Source: Novosphingobium sp.
GTDB taxonomy: Bacteria; Pseudomonadota; Alphaproteobacteria; Sphingomonadales; Sphingomonadaceae
Reading direction: 5' to 3'
DNA length: 47,022 nt
Assembly (NCBI RefSeq): GCF_019748365.1
Contig: NZ_JAIEPN010000089.1
Coordinates: forward strand, 1 to 47,022
The translations under genes and the position numbers were made by a program. Below are positions 9,317 to 17,044 of this stretch, one piece after another. The notes under the pieces were generated by a model. That model was not told where the DNA came from, ran no database searches, and saw nothing but the letters and a program-made list of their open reading frames with translations. Every line of letters starts with the position of its first letter. The stretch's first letter is position 1.

Positions 9317-9916
9317 TCAGGCCTCGGCGCCCTCGGCGCGGTCCTCGAGGAGGTCCGCCGGGATTTCACCCGGTTCCGCGTTGGGGTCGTAGGCTTCGGT
9401 GAAGCCGCCGACTTCGGTATCGAACATCGCGTCGATGACGTCGACGCCCTGCGACTGCAGCGCGGCTTCGTCGGGCGAGCGGGCAACGTTGACCTTGACC
9501 GTCACGCTCACTTCGGGGTGGAGCGCAACCTTCACGGTCGAAATGCCGATGCTCTTGATCGGGCGTTCCAGCACCACCATCGCCTTGGTGACCTTGGCGC
9601 CCTGTTCGACCAGCGCGTCGACGATGTCGCGCACCGAAACCGAACCGTAGAGCTGGCCGGCGTTGGACGAAGCGCGGATCAGCACGACTTCCTTGCCCTC
9701 GACGTTGCCGGCTTCGCCTTGCGCGTCGGCACGGCGGGCAGCGTTGTCGGCCTCGATGCGGGCGCGGTTGGATTCGAAGACCTTGCGGTTGGCTTCGTTG
9801 GCGCGCAGCGCCTTCTTGTTGGGCAGCAGGAAGTTGCGCGCGTAGCCGTCCTTGACGGTGACGACGTCGCCGATGGAGCCGAGCTTCTCGATGCGCTCGA
9901 GCAGGATGATCTGCAT
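9317..9916 (-). CDS. rplI: Large ribosomal subunit protein bL9
   Basis: Ribosomal protein L9 binds 23S rRNA at the base of the L1 stalk. The N-terminal domain begins [19 protein letters not shown] and contains the [14 protein letters not shown] signature. A long connecting helix follows (residues 45-75), then the C-terminal domain with [13 protein letters not shown] longer frame runs upstream, but ATG 9916 is preceded by AAGGAG at a 9-base spacing and matches the family start. The 199-residue product carries an acidic C-terminal extension ([20 protein letters not shown]), which is common in alphaproteobacteria. It is last in the rpsF-rpsR-rplI operon. Confidence 0.97.
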   Translation of the reverse strand: MQIILLERIEKLGSIGDVVTVKDGYARNFLLPNKKALRANEANRKVFESNRARIEADNAARRADAQGEAGNVEGKEVVLIRASSNAGQLYGSVSVRDIVDALVEQGAKVTKAMVVLERPIKSIGISTVKVALHPEVSVTVKVNVARSPDEAALQSQGVDVIDAMFDTEVGGFTEAYDPNAEPGEIPADLLEDRAEGAEA

Positions 9917-9929
9917 GGGTTCGCGCTCC

Positions 9930-10154
9930 TTACTTGACGATGTAGGGAAGCAGGCCGATGTGCCGGGCGCGCTTGATCGCCTGGCCCAGCTCACGCTGCT
10001 TCTTTGCCGAAACGGCGGTGATGCGCGAAGGCACGATCTTGCCACGCTCGGACATGAAGCCCTGCAGCAGGCGCACGTCCTTGTAGTCGATGACAGGGGC
10101 GCCCTTGCCCGAGAACGGGCACGACTTGCGGCGGCGGAAAAACGGACGAGCCAT
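9930..10154 (-). CDS. rpsR: Small ribosomal subunit protein bS18
   Basis: S18 (74 residues) heterodimerises with S6 on the platform of the 30S subunit. The sequence shows the basic N-terminus [16 protein letters not shown], the [24 protein letters not shown] core and the [21 protein letters not shown]-terminus, all diagnostic. It lies 3 bp downstream of rpsF and 13 bp upstream of rplI, so translation is probably coupled through the operon. Confidence 0.97.
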   Translation of the reverse strand: MARPFFRRRKSCPFSGKGAPVIDYKDVRLLQGFMSERGKIVPSRITAVSAKKQRELGQAIKRARHIGLLPYIVK

Positions 10155-10157
10155 GGC

Positions 10158-10520
10158 TTATTCCCCTTCGCGTTCGCGGCGGCGGGTCCGCTCGCGGTCG
10201 TTCTTGCGCATCATCACCGAGGGGCCGGCTTCGTGTTCGTCGACGCGAACAGTCATGAAGCGGATCACGTCCTCGTTGATCGCGGTCTGGCGCTCGAGCT
10301 CCGCCACGACGCCAGCGGGGGCATCGATGTCGAGCAGCACGAAGTGCGCCTTGCGGTTCTTCTGGATCTTGTAAGCCAGCGAACGAAGACCCCAGGTCTC
10401 GGTCTTCACGACCTTACCGTTGCCCTGTTCGACGATTTCGGTGGCGGTGGCGGCAAGCGCGTCAACCTGAGCCTGGCTCAGATCCTGACGCGCAAGGAAG
10501 ACATGCTCGTAAAGCGGCAT
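10158..10520 (-). CDS. rpsF: Small ribosomal subunit protein bS6
   Basis: S6 (120 residues) pairs with S18 in the 30S platform. The start [19 protein letters not shown] is the normal S6 N-terminus, so ATG 10520 is preferred to an upstream in-frame [23 protein letters not shown] matches the conserved S6 core. The C-terminus is short and basic ([16 protein letters not shown]). It is first in rpsF-rpsR-rplI, so a promoter and any S6:S18 autoregulatory leader should lie in 10521-10683. Confidence 0.96.
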   Translation of the reverse strand: MPLYEHVFLARQDLSQAQVDALAATATEIVEQGNGKVVKTETWGLRSLAYKIQKNRKAHFVLLDIDAPAGVVAELERQTAINEDVIRFMTVRVDEHEAGPSVMMRKNDRERTRRREREGE

Positions 10521-10641
10521 GGGCCTTGCGTCCTTCATCAATCTAACCGATCGCTGGCTGATCCGCGGTATTGCGGGGCCCCTCCGGCTTTCTTCGAGTT
10601 TCCGCAGACGAGGCCGTCACCCCGCCCGCGGAAGCGCTGGC

Positions 10642-10668
10642 TCTTAGCGGGATCTGACGAAGATGCAA
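10642..10668 (-). promoter_or_regulatory. Possible sigma-70-type promoter for rpsF-rpsR-rplI
   Basis: On the minus strand TTGCAT (10668-10663) is followed after 15 bases by CTAAGA (10647-10642) within GCTAAGAGC. This resembles the alphaproteobacterial TTGAC / GCTANA pattern, and the position about 120 bases before rpsF is suitable. The assignment rests on pattern only. Confidence 0.35.
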
Positions 10669-10683
10669 GGTGAAAGTGGGTTT

Positions 10684-11088
10684 TCAGGCCGCGTGACGCG
10701 CTGGCGGTACTTCGGGCTTGGCGCGGACTTCGGCGTCGGCCTCGGGCCGGCCCATCTCCAGCCGCTGCAGATGGCCGATCGCGAAATCGGCGACGAGATT
10801 GGCGAACACGTTCTCGTGCAGCGGCAATTCGAATTCGAGGCCCGAGGTCTTGTCCTTCGACCACACGACAAAGGCGAGCTTGGGCGCGAGTTCGGGCAGG
10901 AACAGGATGACGGTATCGCCGATGCGCTGGCGCGGAATGCCCTCGATCCGCGCGCCGTGGGTCGTCATGTCCTTAAGCATGACCGTTGACCGCGTCAGCC
11001 CGTGCTTGCAACGCACCGGAAGCTCGAAACCGACGCGCCGGGTGCGCCGGTGGTTGATGTTCTCCACGCCTTCGAATTCGTCGAACAT
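10684..11088 (-). CDS. PilZ-domain protein (probable cyclic-di-GMP receptor)
   Basis: This is a stand-alone 134-residue PilZ domain. Such domains bind cyclic di-GMP and adjust motility, adhesion or polysaccharide output. The N-terminal RxxxR-type motif is RRTRR at residues 14-18 (followed by VGFELPVRC), and the second motif is DMTTHGARIEG, a variant of the canonical D/NxSxxG with Thr in place of Ser. The rest is the six-strand barrel (FVVWSKDKTSGLEFELP) and a low-complexity tail. No partner domain or adjacent cyclase is present, so the output is unknown. Confidence 0.82.
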   Translation of the reverse strand: MFDEFEGVENINHRRTRRVGFELPVRCKHGLTRSTVMLKDMTTHGARIEGIPRQRIGDTVILFLPELAPKLAFVVWSKDKTSGLEFELPLHENVFANLVADFAIGHLQRLEMGRPEADAEVRAKPEVPPARHAA

Positions 11089-11177
11089 GGCCTGCTCCTG
11101 CCGCCGGGATTTACCACTTGCATTCAGAACGGCGGCAATGCGGCGGGCTTCAGGCCCTACGCAATGATGCGGGTGGC

Positions 11178-12125
11178 TCAGGCGAAAAAGCGCATCGCCA
11201 CGTCGCAGCGGGCATAGCGCGCGCCGTATTCCGCCATGATCCCGGCATCGTGGCGGAAGCCCAGTTTCTCGTAGAGGTGGATCGCCGCCGCGCAGGTCCT
11301 GTTGGTCAGTAGATAGAGCGGCTCGGCCCCGATCCGCCGCGCCCGCGCGATGATCGCCGCCAGCAGGAACGCACCCGCACCCAGCCCGCGCGCGCTTTCG
11401 AGGACGCCCATCTTGGTCAACTCATAGCCGCCGCCACCGGTGGGCTTGAGCGCGCAAGTGCCGACCACGCCCAGGCCCTCCGCTTCCACGAAAAGGATCG
11501 TGCCGCCCGGCGCGATGATCTTCTCGCGCGGGTTCTCCAGAACCTCCCGGTCGAGCGGCTCGAGCACGAACATCGCCTCGATCCACTCCTTGTTGATGTC
11601 ATGGAAGGCCTGCGCAAGGTCGTCGCGGTATTCGAGCAAGCGGAGCCGCGTGCTGCGGGCGGGACCGACGCGGGCAAGCAGGGGCTTGGCGGCGAGAGCG
11701 TCCTCGATAAGGCCCACTTCGCCGAGGAAATCGCCAGGAATGCTCTCCAGCAGCGATTCCACCGCGCGGCCCATGCGCGGCCAGACATCGGTCAGCGCCG
11801 CCGCATGCGCTTCCTCGCCTGCAGGGGTCAGTGAGACGAGGCGCTGGCGCTGGTCGCGTCCGGCGACCGTATCGACCAGCCCGAGCTTCGCCAGCTGGCC
11901 CACCGCGCGGGTGACGCCCGGTTGGCTGGTGCCGATGGCGGCGACCAGTTGCGTCACGCTCTGCGGGCCCTTCGCCAGCGCGGCGATGAGCGCCATGTGG
12001 CCGGGCTGGCAGGGGAGGCCAGCCTCGGTGATGGCAATGGCTGCCTCTGCCTGCATTCGCTCGGCAAGCCGCTTGAGCCGGCTGCCGAGAAACACGGGCC
12101 CGGCGTCGCGCAAGATATCGGTCAT
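11178..12125 (-). CDS. MarR-family regulator fused to a GNAT acetyltransferase
   Basis: The 315-residue protein has two parts. Residues 1-150 form a MarR-type winged helix, with QPGHMALIAALAKGPQSVTQ, the recognition region SQPGVTRAVGQLAKLGLV and the wing GRDQRQRLVSLT. Residues 160-315 form a GNAT N-acetyltransferase domain with the acetyl-CoA loop ESARGLGAGAFLLAAIIARA and the C-terminal NRTCAAAIHLYEKLGFRHD motif. Start ATG 12125 follows GAGGG; the longer frame runs into cmk and is rejected. A perfect 13+8+13 inverted repeat lies 10 bp upstream of the start, so it probably controls its own transcription. The acetylation target is unknown. Confidence 0.88.
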   Translation of the reverse strand: MTDILRDAGPVFLGSRLKRLAERMQAEAAIAITEAGLPCQPGHMALIAALAKGPQSVTQLVAAIGTSQPGVTRAVGQLAKLGLVDTVAGRDQRQRLVSLTPAGEEAHAAALTDVWPRMGRAVESLLESIPGDFLGEVGLIEDALAAKPLLARVGPARSTRLRLLEYRDDLAQAFHDINKEWIEAMFVLEPLDREVLENPREKIIAPGGTILFVEAEGLGVVGTCALKPTGGGGYELTKMGVLESARGLGAGAFLLAAIIARARRIGAEPLYLLTNRTCAAAIHLYEKLGFRHDAGIMAEYGARYARCDVAMRFFA

Positions 12126-12135
12126 GGCACCCTCA

Positions 12136-12169
12136 TTCTCATAACGCGTTATATATCGCGTTATGAGAA
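12136..12169. promoter_or_regulatory. 34-bp inverted repeat, predicted operator for the MarR-GNAT gene
   Basis: TTCTCATAACGCG (12136-12148) and CGCGTTATGAGAA (12157-12169) are perfect reverse complements separated by TTATATAT. The left part also contains a self-palindrome, ATAACGCGTTAT (12141-12152). The site lies between the cmk stop and the MarR-GNAT start. MarR proteins bind palindromes of this kind, usually repressing their own promoter. It lacks a T-run, so I do not read it as a terminator. Confidence 0.75.
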
Positions 12170-12177
12170 CCAGACTG

Positions 12178-12801
12178 TCAAGCCCTGAGCTGCTTCTCGA
12201 CCAGCGCAATCGCCGCCGCGATGGCCGCATCGATCGGAAGCGCCGAGGTATCGAGCAATGCCGCGCCTTCGGCCTGGCGCAGCGGCGCGGCGGCGCGGGT
12301 GCGGTCGCGTTCATCGCGCGCGGCAAGGTCGGCCTCGATTTCGCCGCGCGTCACATCCTCGCCGCGCTTTTGCATTTCCGCCCAGCGCCGCAGCGCGCGC
12401 GCCGCAACGCTGGCGGTGACGAAGAGCTTGGCCTCGGCCTCGGGCGCGATCACCGTCGCGATATCGCGGCCATCGAGCACTGCGCCGCCGGGCTGGCGCG
12501 CAAAGGCCTGCTGCCGCGCCAGCAGCGCGGCGCGCACCGGCGGATGGACCGAAACGCGGCTGGCCAGCGCGCCGGTCGCCTCGCTGCGCAGTTCGGGATC
12601 ATCCAGCAGGCTCTCGGGGAAATCGGCCGCGGCCAGCGCATGGCCCGGATCGTCCGGGTTTCCACCCGACAGGAACACCTGCCGCCCCACAGCGCGATAG
12701 AGCAGCCCCGTATCGAGATGCGGCAGGCCGAAATGCGCGGCGAGGGCCTTGGCGATCGTGCCCTTGCCCGAAGCGGTCGGGCCGTCGATCGCGATGATCA
12801 T
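12178..12801 (-). CDS. cmk: Cytidylate kinase
   Basis: CMP/dCMP kinase transfers phosphate from ATP to CMP or dCMP in pyrimidine nucleotide synthesis. The 207-residue protein starts [20 protein letters not shown], a P-loop typical of Cmk, followed by [12 protein letters not shown], the [23 protein letters not shown] segment and the lid-region arginines ([14 protein letters not shown]). Its ATG overlaps the aroA stop by four bases (ATGA, 12798-12801), so translation is coupled. The rpsA gene that often follows cmk is absent; the MarR-GNAT gene takes that position. Confidence 0.96.
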   Translation of the reverse strand: MIIAIDGPTASGKGTIAKALAAHFGLPHLDTGLLYRAVGRQVFLSGGNPDDPGHALAAADFPESLLDDPELRSEATGALASRVSVHPPVRAALLARQQAFARQPGGAVLDGRDIATVIAPEAEAKLFVTASVAARALRRWAEMQKRGEDVTRGEIEADLAARDERDRTRAAAPLRQAEGAALLDTSALPIDAAIAAAIALVEKQLRA

Positions 12802-14150
12802 GCGGCCCCGCTTGCCTTGGCCAGCAGCGCCTCGAACACCGGGAAGCTGGTGGCAATCGGGCGCGTGTCGTCCACTTCCACGCCGCCGTGGCTGGCAAGC
12901 CCCGCCACAGCCATGCTCATGGCGATCCGGTGGTCGAGATGCGTCGCAACCGCGCCGCCCTCGGGCGTGCCGCGCAGGGGCTCTGAGCCGGTTCCTTCGA
13001 TAATCAGGCCATCCTCGGTTTCCGTGACCACTGCACCGGCCAGCTCGAGCGCTGCGCGCATCACGGCGATGCGGTCGCTTTCCTTGACGCGCAGTTCCTC
13101 AAGGCCGCTCGTCACCGTCCGTCCGCTGGCAAGCGCCGCCGCCACGAACAGCACTGGAAACTCGTCGACCATGCTCGGCACCACCGCCGGATCGACTTCG
13201 ATGCCGGTCAGCGCGGAATGCCGCACACGCAGGTCCGCCACCGGTTCGCCGCCGACATCGCGGCGGTCCAGTTCCTCGATCTGCCCGCCCATGTCGCGCA
13301 GCACGCCGAACAGCGCGGCGCGGGTAGGGTTGAGGCCAACGTTCTCGACCACAAGGTCCGAGCCCGGCACGAGCAGCGCCGCCACGACGAAGAACGCGGC
13401 GGACGAAGGATCGCCCGGCACTTCGATGGTTTGCGGCCTGAGCTCCGCTTCGCCGACGATCTGGATCGTGCGGGTGCCGTCAGCCGCAATCTCGACAGTC
13501 AGCTCGGCGCCAAAGCCGCGCAGCATGCGCTCGGAATGGTCGCGCGTCGGGATCGGTTCGATCACCGTGGTCGTGCCCGGCGTATTCAGCCCCGCCAGCA
13601 GCACCGCGCTCTTCACCTGGGCCGAGGCGACCGGCAGCCGGTAGCTGATCGGCACGGCCGGGGCGATGCCGCGCAGCGTCAGCGGCAGGCGGCCACCCGG
13701 TGCAGCGGTGAAATCGGCGCCCATCTGCGAGAGCGGATCGATCACCCGGCCCATCGGACGCTTCGAAAGGCTGGCATCGCCGATAAACGTCGCGGTGATC
13801 GCATGGCTGGCAACGAGGCCCATGAGGAGCCGCGTCGAAGTGCCCGAATTGCCCATGTCGAGCGCCTGCTTCGGCTGGAGCAGCCCGCCCACGCCCACGC
13901 CGTCGATGATCCATTCGCCGCTGTCGAGCCGGTCGATTGTTGCGCCCATTGCGCGCATCGCGGCGGCGGTTGCCATCACGTCCTCGCCCTCAAGCAGCCC
14001 CGTCACCCGCGTGCGGCCCACTGCCAGCGCGCCGAGCATGATCGAGCGGTGGCTGATCGATTTGTCGCCGGGGACGCGGATCCGCCCGGTCAGCGGCCCG
14101 GCGGCGATGAAGCGGCGAGGGCGCGGGGCGGACGTATCGGCTGACTGCAC
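12798..14150 (-). CDS. aroA: 3-phosphoshikimate 1-carboxyvinyltransferase (class II EPSP synthase)
   Basis: EPSP synthase joins shikimate 3-phosphate and phosphoenolpyruvate in the shikimate pathway. The 450-residue protein is closest in style to the class II (CP4-like) enzymes and carries all four class II motifs: GDKS (in [12 protein letters not shown]), SAQVK, RDHSE and NPTR. PEP- and S3P-binding regions such as [15 protein letters not shown] and HLDHRIAM are present. At the position where CP4 has Ala100, this protein has Gly103 ([12 protein letters not shown]). It is coupled to cmk and divergent from the TIGR02300 gene, a common arrangement in sphingomonads. Confidence 0.96.
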   Translation of the reverse strand: MQSADTSAPRPRRFIAAGPLTGRIRVPGDKSISHRSIMLGALAVGRTRVTGLLEGEDVMATAAAMRAMGATIDRLDSGEWIIDGVGVGGLLQPKQALDMGNSGTSTRLLMGLVASHAITATFIGDASLSKRPMGRVIDPLSQMGADFTAAPGGRLPLTLRGIAPAVPISYRLPVASAQVKSAVLLAGLNTPGTTTVIEPIPTRDHSERMLRGFGAELTVEIAADGTRTIQIVGEAELRPQTIEVPGDPSSAAFFVVAALLVPGSDLVVENVGLNPTRAALFGVLRDMGGQIEELDRRDVGGEPVADLRVRHSALTGIEVDPAVVPSMVDEFPVLFVAAALASGRTVTSGLEELRVKESDRIAVMRAALELAGAVVTETEDGLIIEGTGSEPLRGTPEGGAVATHLDHRIAMSMAVAGLASHGGVEVDDTRPIATSFPVFEALLAKASGAA

Positions 14151-14323
14151 GGGGGGAGGTTCTTTCGGGGTTCAGGTGCGGGTTGAAGCGGGCGCGCTTT
14201 TGACAGCGCCCCGCGCCTATGGCAAGGCGCGCGCCGCGCTTGATTCTAAGGACCCGTGTCCCCATCAAGCAATGCCATTGAGCCGTCCGCATCTGCCGCG
14301 GGCGCCAGATTTAAGGAATTCGC

Positions 14324-14641
14324 ATGGTCAAGCCTGAATGGGGCGCAAAGCATGGCTGCCCGAAGTGCGGCACCCGCTTCTATGACATGGGCAAGGACGA
14401 TCCGGTCACCTGCGTCGAGTGCAAGTATACCTGGACGCCCGAGCCGGTGCTCAAGTCCAAGCAGCCGATCCCTTATGAGGAGATCCAGAAGGAGAAGGCC
14501 GACGTCGTGCCCGACGTCGATCTGGCCGACGAGGATCTCGATATCGACGAGGATGCCGATTCGCCGGACAACGACGTCGATCTGGGCGGCGATGACGATC
14601 TTGGCGTCCCCGGCCACGACGGCGAGGACGAAGAAGTCTGA
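14324..14641 (+). CDS. TIGR02300 / FYDLN-acid family protein
   Basis: This 105-residue alphaproteobacterial protein has an N-terminal zinc-ribbon-like part (WGAKHGCPKCGTRFYDMGKDDPVTCVECKYTW, with CxxC at Cys12/Cys15 and Cys30/Cys33) and a highly acidic Asp/Glu-rich tail from residue 60. The family motif FYDLN appears here as FYDMG. The biochemical function is unknown. It is divergent from aroA, and the long 12-bp stem at 14652-14692 follows its stop codon. Confidence 0.9.
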   Translation: MVKPEWGAKHGCPKCGTRFYDMGKDDPVTCVECKYTWTPEPVLKSKQPIPYEEIQKEKADVVPDVDLADEDLDIDEDADSPDNDVDLGGDDDLGVPGHDGEDEEV

Positions 14642-14651
14642 TCTCTCCGCA

Positions 14652-14692
14652 CGCCGGACCGCAGGCGGCATTGCGCCACATGCGGTCCGGCG
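14652..14692. terminator. Perfect 12-bp stem-loop downstream of the TIGR02300 gene
   Basis: CGCCGGACCGCA (14652-14663) pairs exactly with TGCGGTCCGGCG (14681-14692); the loop contains a smaller GGCG/CGCC pairing. There is no T-run, so it is either a factor-assisted terminator or an mRNA 3'-end stabiliser. It separates the gene from tRNA-Ala. Confidence 0.6.
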
Positions 14693-14813
14693 GGGAATGC
14701 GCGCTGGTGCAAAAATGTGTTGCCAGCGCGCTGGGCCTCGCATAAAGGCGCGGTCCTCCGGCGCGACGCTGCCGGTGCAGGGTGCCTCCCGCGGCACCTC
14801 TGACAAGAATTGT

Positions 14814-14889
14814 GGGGCCTTAGCTCAGCTGGGAGAGCGCCTGCATGGCATGCAGGAGGTCAGCGGTTCGATCCCGCTAGGCTCCACCA
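14814..14889 (+). tRNA. tRNA-Ala (anticodon GGC)
   Basis: The 76-base cloverleaf includes the encoded CCA. The acceptor arm GGGGCCT pairs with AGGCTCC, the D-arm is AGCTCAGCTGGGAGAGC, the anticodon stem CCTGC/GCAGG encloses the loop ATGGCAT with anticodon GGC, and the T-arm contains GGTTCGATCC. It reads GCC/GCU alanine codons. Confidence 0.97.
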
Positions 14890-15041
14890 ATTCCCCCTGA
14901 TATCGGGATATTTTTCATCCGCTTGGGATCAGCCGCACTTGCAGGCCGAAGCCGTTTCCGGCCGCCGCGCTGAACCGGATCACGCTTGAAGGGTGCCCCC
15001 TCCCTTCCGGCCTGTGCCGCTTTGCGAAAGCCTCTGGTCCC

Positions 15042-16364
15042 ATGTCCGCCTCCGCTTCCCCGGTACCCGCTGTCGGGATCGATTTCGGCACGACCAACTC
15101 GGTTGTCGCGCGCACAGCCGGCGATGGCGCGGTCGATCTTGCCGAGTTCGCCGCCCCCGGCCAGACCGGGTCGGTGTTTCGCTCTGCCTTGTGCTTCTGG
15201 CAGGAAGATGCGGTTCGCGGCGGCCTGGCGCATGAAGCCGGGCCCTGGGCCATCGCCGAGTTCCTCGGCTTTCCGCAGGGCTCGCGCTTTATCCAGTCGT
15301 TCAAGTCGGTCGCCGCCAGCACCACTTTCGAACATGCGCAGATCTTCACCAAGCGGCTGCGCTTCGAGGATCTTGGCCGCACGTTCCTCGAGCATCTGAC
15401 CGCGCACGCCGGAGACACGCTCAGGAATCTGCCCGAGCGCATCGTGGTCGGCCGCCCGGTGCGCTATGTCGGCGCGCGGCCCGATCCGGCGCTTGCGGCC
15501 ACACGCTACGGCGCGATGTTTGCCGGGCTGGGGCGCGAAATCCATTACGTCTACGAACCGCTCGGCGCGGCCTACAGCTTTGCCTCGCGCCTCACCGATC
15601 CGGCGACCCTGCTCGTGGCCGATTTCGGCGGCGGCACGAGCGACTTCTCGATCGTCCGCGTGGAAGCGCCCGATGCGCCGCGCCGCTGCGTGCCGCTTGC
15701 TTCGGCGGGTGTCGGCATTGCAGGTGATCGCTTCGATTTCCGCATCATGGATCAGCTCGTGCTGCCGCTGCTTGGCAAAGGCGGCACCTACCGCTCGTTC
15801 GACAAGGTGCTTGAGATTCCGCCGGGGCACTTTGCCGATTTCAGCGATTGGTCGCGCCTTGCGCTCATGCGCAACAAGCGCACGCTCGATCAGCTTGCCA
15901 AGCTGCGCCACGCCGCGACCGATCCGGCGGCGATCGACCGCATGATCGCGGTGGTCGAACAGGAACTGGGTTACGGCCTCTACGAAGCGATCGGCGCGGT
16001 GAAGCGCGCGCTTTCCAGCCAGGCCCATGCCAGCTTCACGTTCGAGGGGGAGGGGCTCAGCGTCACCGCAGAGGTCAGCCGCGCCGATTTCGAACGCTGG
16101 ATCGCGCCCGATCTCGCCGAGCTCGAGCGCGGCGTGGACCGCGTGCTGGCGCGCGCCGGACTGGCGGCAGACAATATCGACCATGTCTTCGTGACCGGCG
16201 GCTCCTCGCTGATCCCGGCGGTCCGCCAGCTGTTCGAGCGGCGCTTTGGCGAAAGCCGCATTGCCAGCGGCGATGAATTGACGTCCATTGCCCACGGCCT
16301 TGCGCTGATCGGCAGCGCGCCAGATCTCGCCGAATGGACGGTCGAGGAAGTGGAGGAAGCATGA
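15042..16364 (+). CDS. Hsp70-family (YegD-like) ATPase
   Basis: The 440-residue protein has the Hsp70/actin ATPase fold: phosphate 1 motif VGIDFGTTNSVVA (residues 11-23), phosphate 2 motif LLVADFGGGTSDFSIV and adenosine-region VFVTGGSSLIPAVRQLF. The length and the YEPLGAAYSFA segment fit the YegD-type Hsp70 group, which lacks the long substrate-binding and lid region of DnaK. The stop overlaps the start of the following Gre-like gene (ATGA), implying linked expression. Client proteins are unknown. Confidence 0.88.
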   Translation: MSASASPVPAVGIDFGTTNSVVARTAGDGAVDLAEFAAPGQTGSVFRSALCFWQEDAVRGGLAHEAGPWAIAEFLGFPQGSRFIQSFKSVAASTTFEHAQIFTKRLRFEDLGRTFLEHLTAHAGDTLRNLPERIVVGRPVRYVGARPDPALAATRYGAMFAGLGREIHYVYEPLGAAYSFASRLTDPATLLVADFGGGTSDFSIVRVEAPDAPRRCVPLASAGVGIAGDRFDFRIMDQLVLPLLGKGGTYRSFDKVLEIPPGHFADFSDWSRLALMRNKRTLDQLAKLRHAATDPAAIDRMIAVVEQELGYGLYEAIGAVKRALSSQAHASFTFEGEGLSVTAEVSRADFERWIAPDLAELERGVDRVLARAGLAADNIDHVFVTGGSSLIPAVRQLFERRFGESRIASGDELTSIAHGLALIGSAPDLAEWTVEEVEEA

Positions 16365-16819
16365 GCGTCGCATTCCGCCGCGAAAGCGATGACGAACATC
16401 TCGAGCCGAAGTTCGAGCTGCCGATTCCGCCGGGACCCAACCTTGTCACCAAGCGCGGCCTTGCGCTCATCGCGGCGCGGGTCGAAGCGCTGGAAGCGGA
16501 GCTGGCTGGCCTCTCGGACGAAAACGAGATCAAGCGCGTGAAGCGGGACCTGCGCTACTGGCGCACCCGTCAAGCGACGGCGCAGCTCATGCCGGTGCCG
16601 GAGGTCGCTGCGGTCGCCTTCGGTTCCACCGTCACCTTCCGCATGGGCGGCAAGGAACGCACGGTGACGCTGGTCGGCGATGACGAGGCCGATCCGGCGG
16701 CGGGCCTGCTCTCGTTTACCGCGCCGCTCAGCCGCGCGCTGATGGAAGCCGAAGTGGGCGACGAGATCGATTTCGGCGGGAAAACAGCGGCAATCGTGGT
16801 GCTGGACATCGCCGGGTAG
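16361..16819 (+). CDS. GreA/GreB-family elongation factor-like protein
   Basis: Gre factors insert a coiled coil into the RNA polymerase secondary channel and stimulate cleavage of backtracked RNA. This 152-residue protein has a helical N-terminus (residues 28-70, VEALEAELAGLSDENEIKRV) with acidic residues at the presumed tip (SDENE), and an FKBP-like C-terminal domain (VAFGSTVTFRMGGKERTVTLVGDDEAD ... LLSFTAPLSRALMEAEVGDEI). The coiled coil is not the standard GreA GDLKENAEY form, so cleavage activity is uncertain. Start ATG 16361 overlaps the Hsp70 stop; a longer upstream frame is not needed. Confidence 0.82.
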   Translation: MSVAFRRESDDEHLEPKFELPIPPGPNLVTKRGLALIAARVEALEAELAGLSDENEIKRVKRDLRYWRTRQATAQLMPVPEVAAVAFGSTVTFRMGGKERTVTLVGDDEADPAAGLLSFTAPLSRALMEAEVGDEIDFGGKTAAIVVLDIAG

Positions 16820-16997
16820 CACCGGATTTTCCTACAGCGGCCATTTCTGCGATACCGGTGCCGGTGGGAGGCGCGCTTCCCCCGGCTCCTTGAAATTGTC
16901 AGGCATCATGCGCAAGGCCCAAATGCATGCATATGTAACTTTGTCGCCATGACTTATTTTACTGTTATTTATCAGGTGTTTGAATCGCATTCTTGTA

Positions 16998-17023
16998 GGT
17001 GACACGGTGTCACTTGTGTCACC
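16998..17023. repeat. Three-half-site GTGTCAC inverted/direct repeat in convergent intergenic DNA
   Basis: GTGACAC-G-GTGTCAC (16999-17013) is a perfect palindrome with a single central base. It is followed by another GTGTCACC (17016-17023), which also pairs with the outer GGTGACAC (16998-17005). The surrounding 16900-17000 DNA is clearly more AT-rich than its neighbours and contains no gene that I recognise. It lies between convergent genes, so a promoter role is not obvious. Confidence 0.6.
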
Positions 17024-17044
17024 CTCGATCTGTCCCGCAGCGGG

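Noticed and set aside
12136..12169. Reading the MarR-site inverted repeat as a cmk terminator
   Set aside because: The stem is AT-rich with no T-run and is centred on an AT spacer, which suits a protein-binding operator better.
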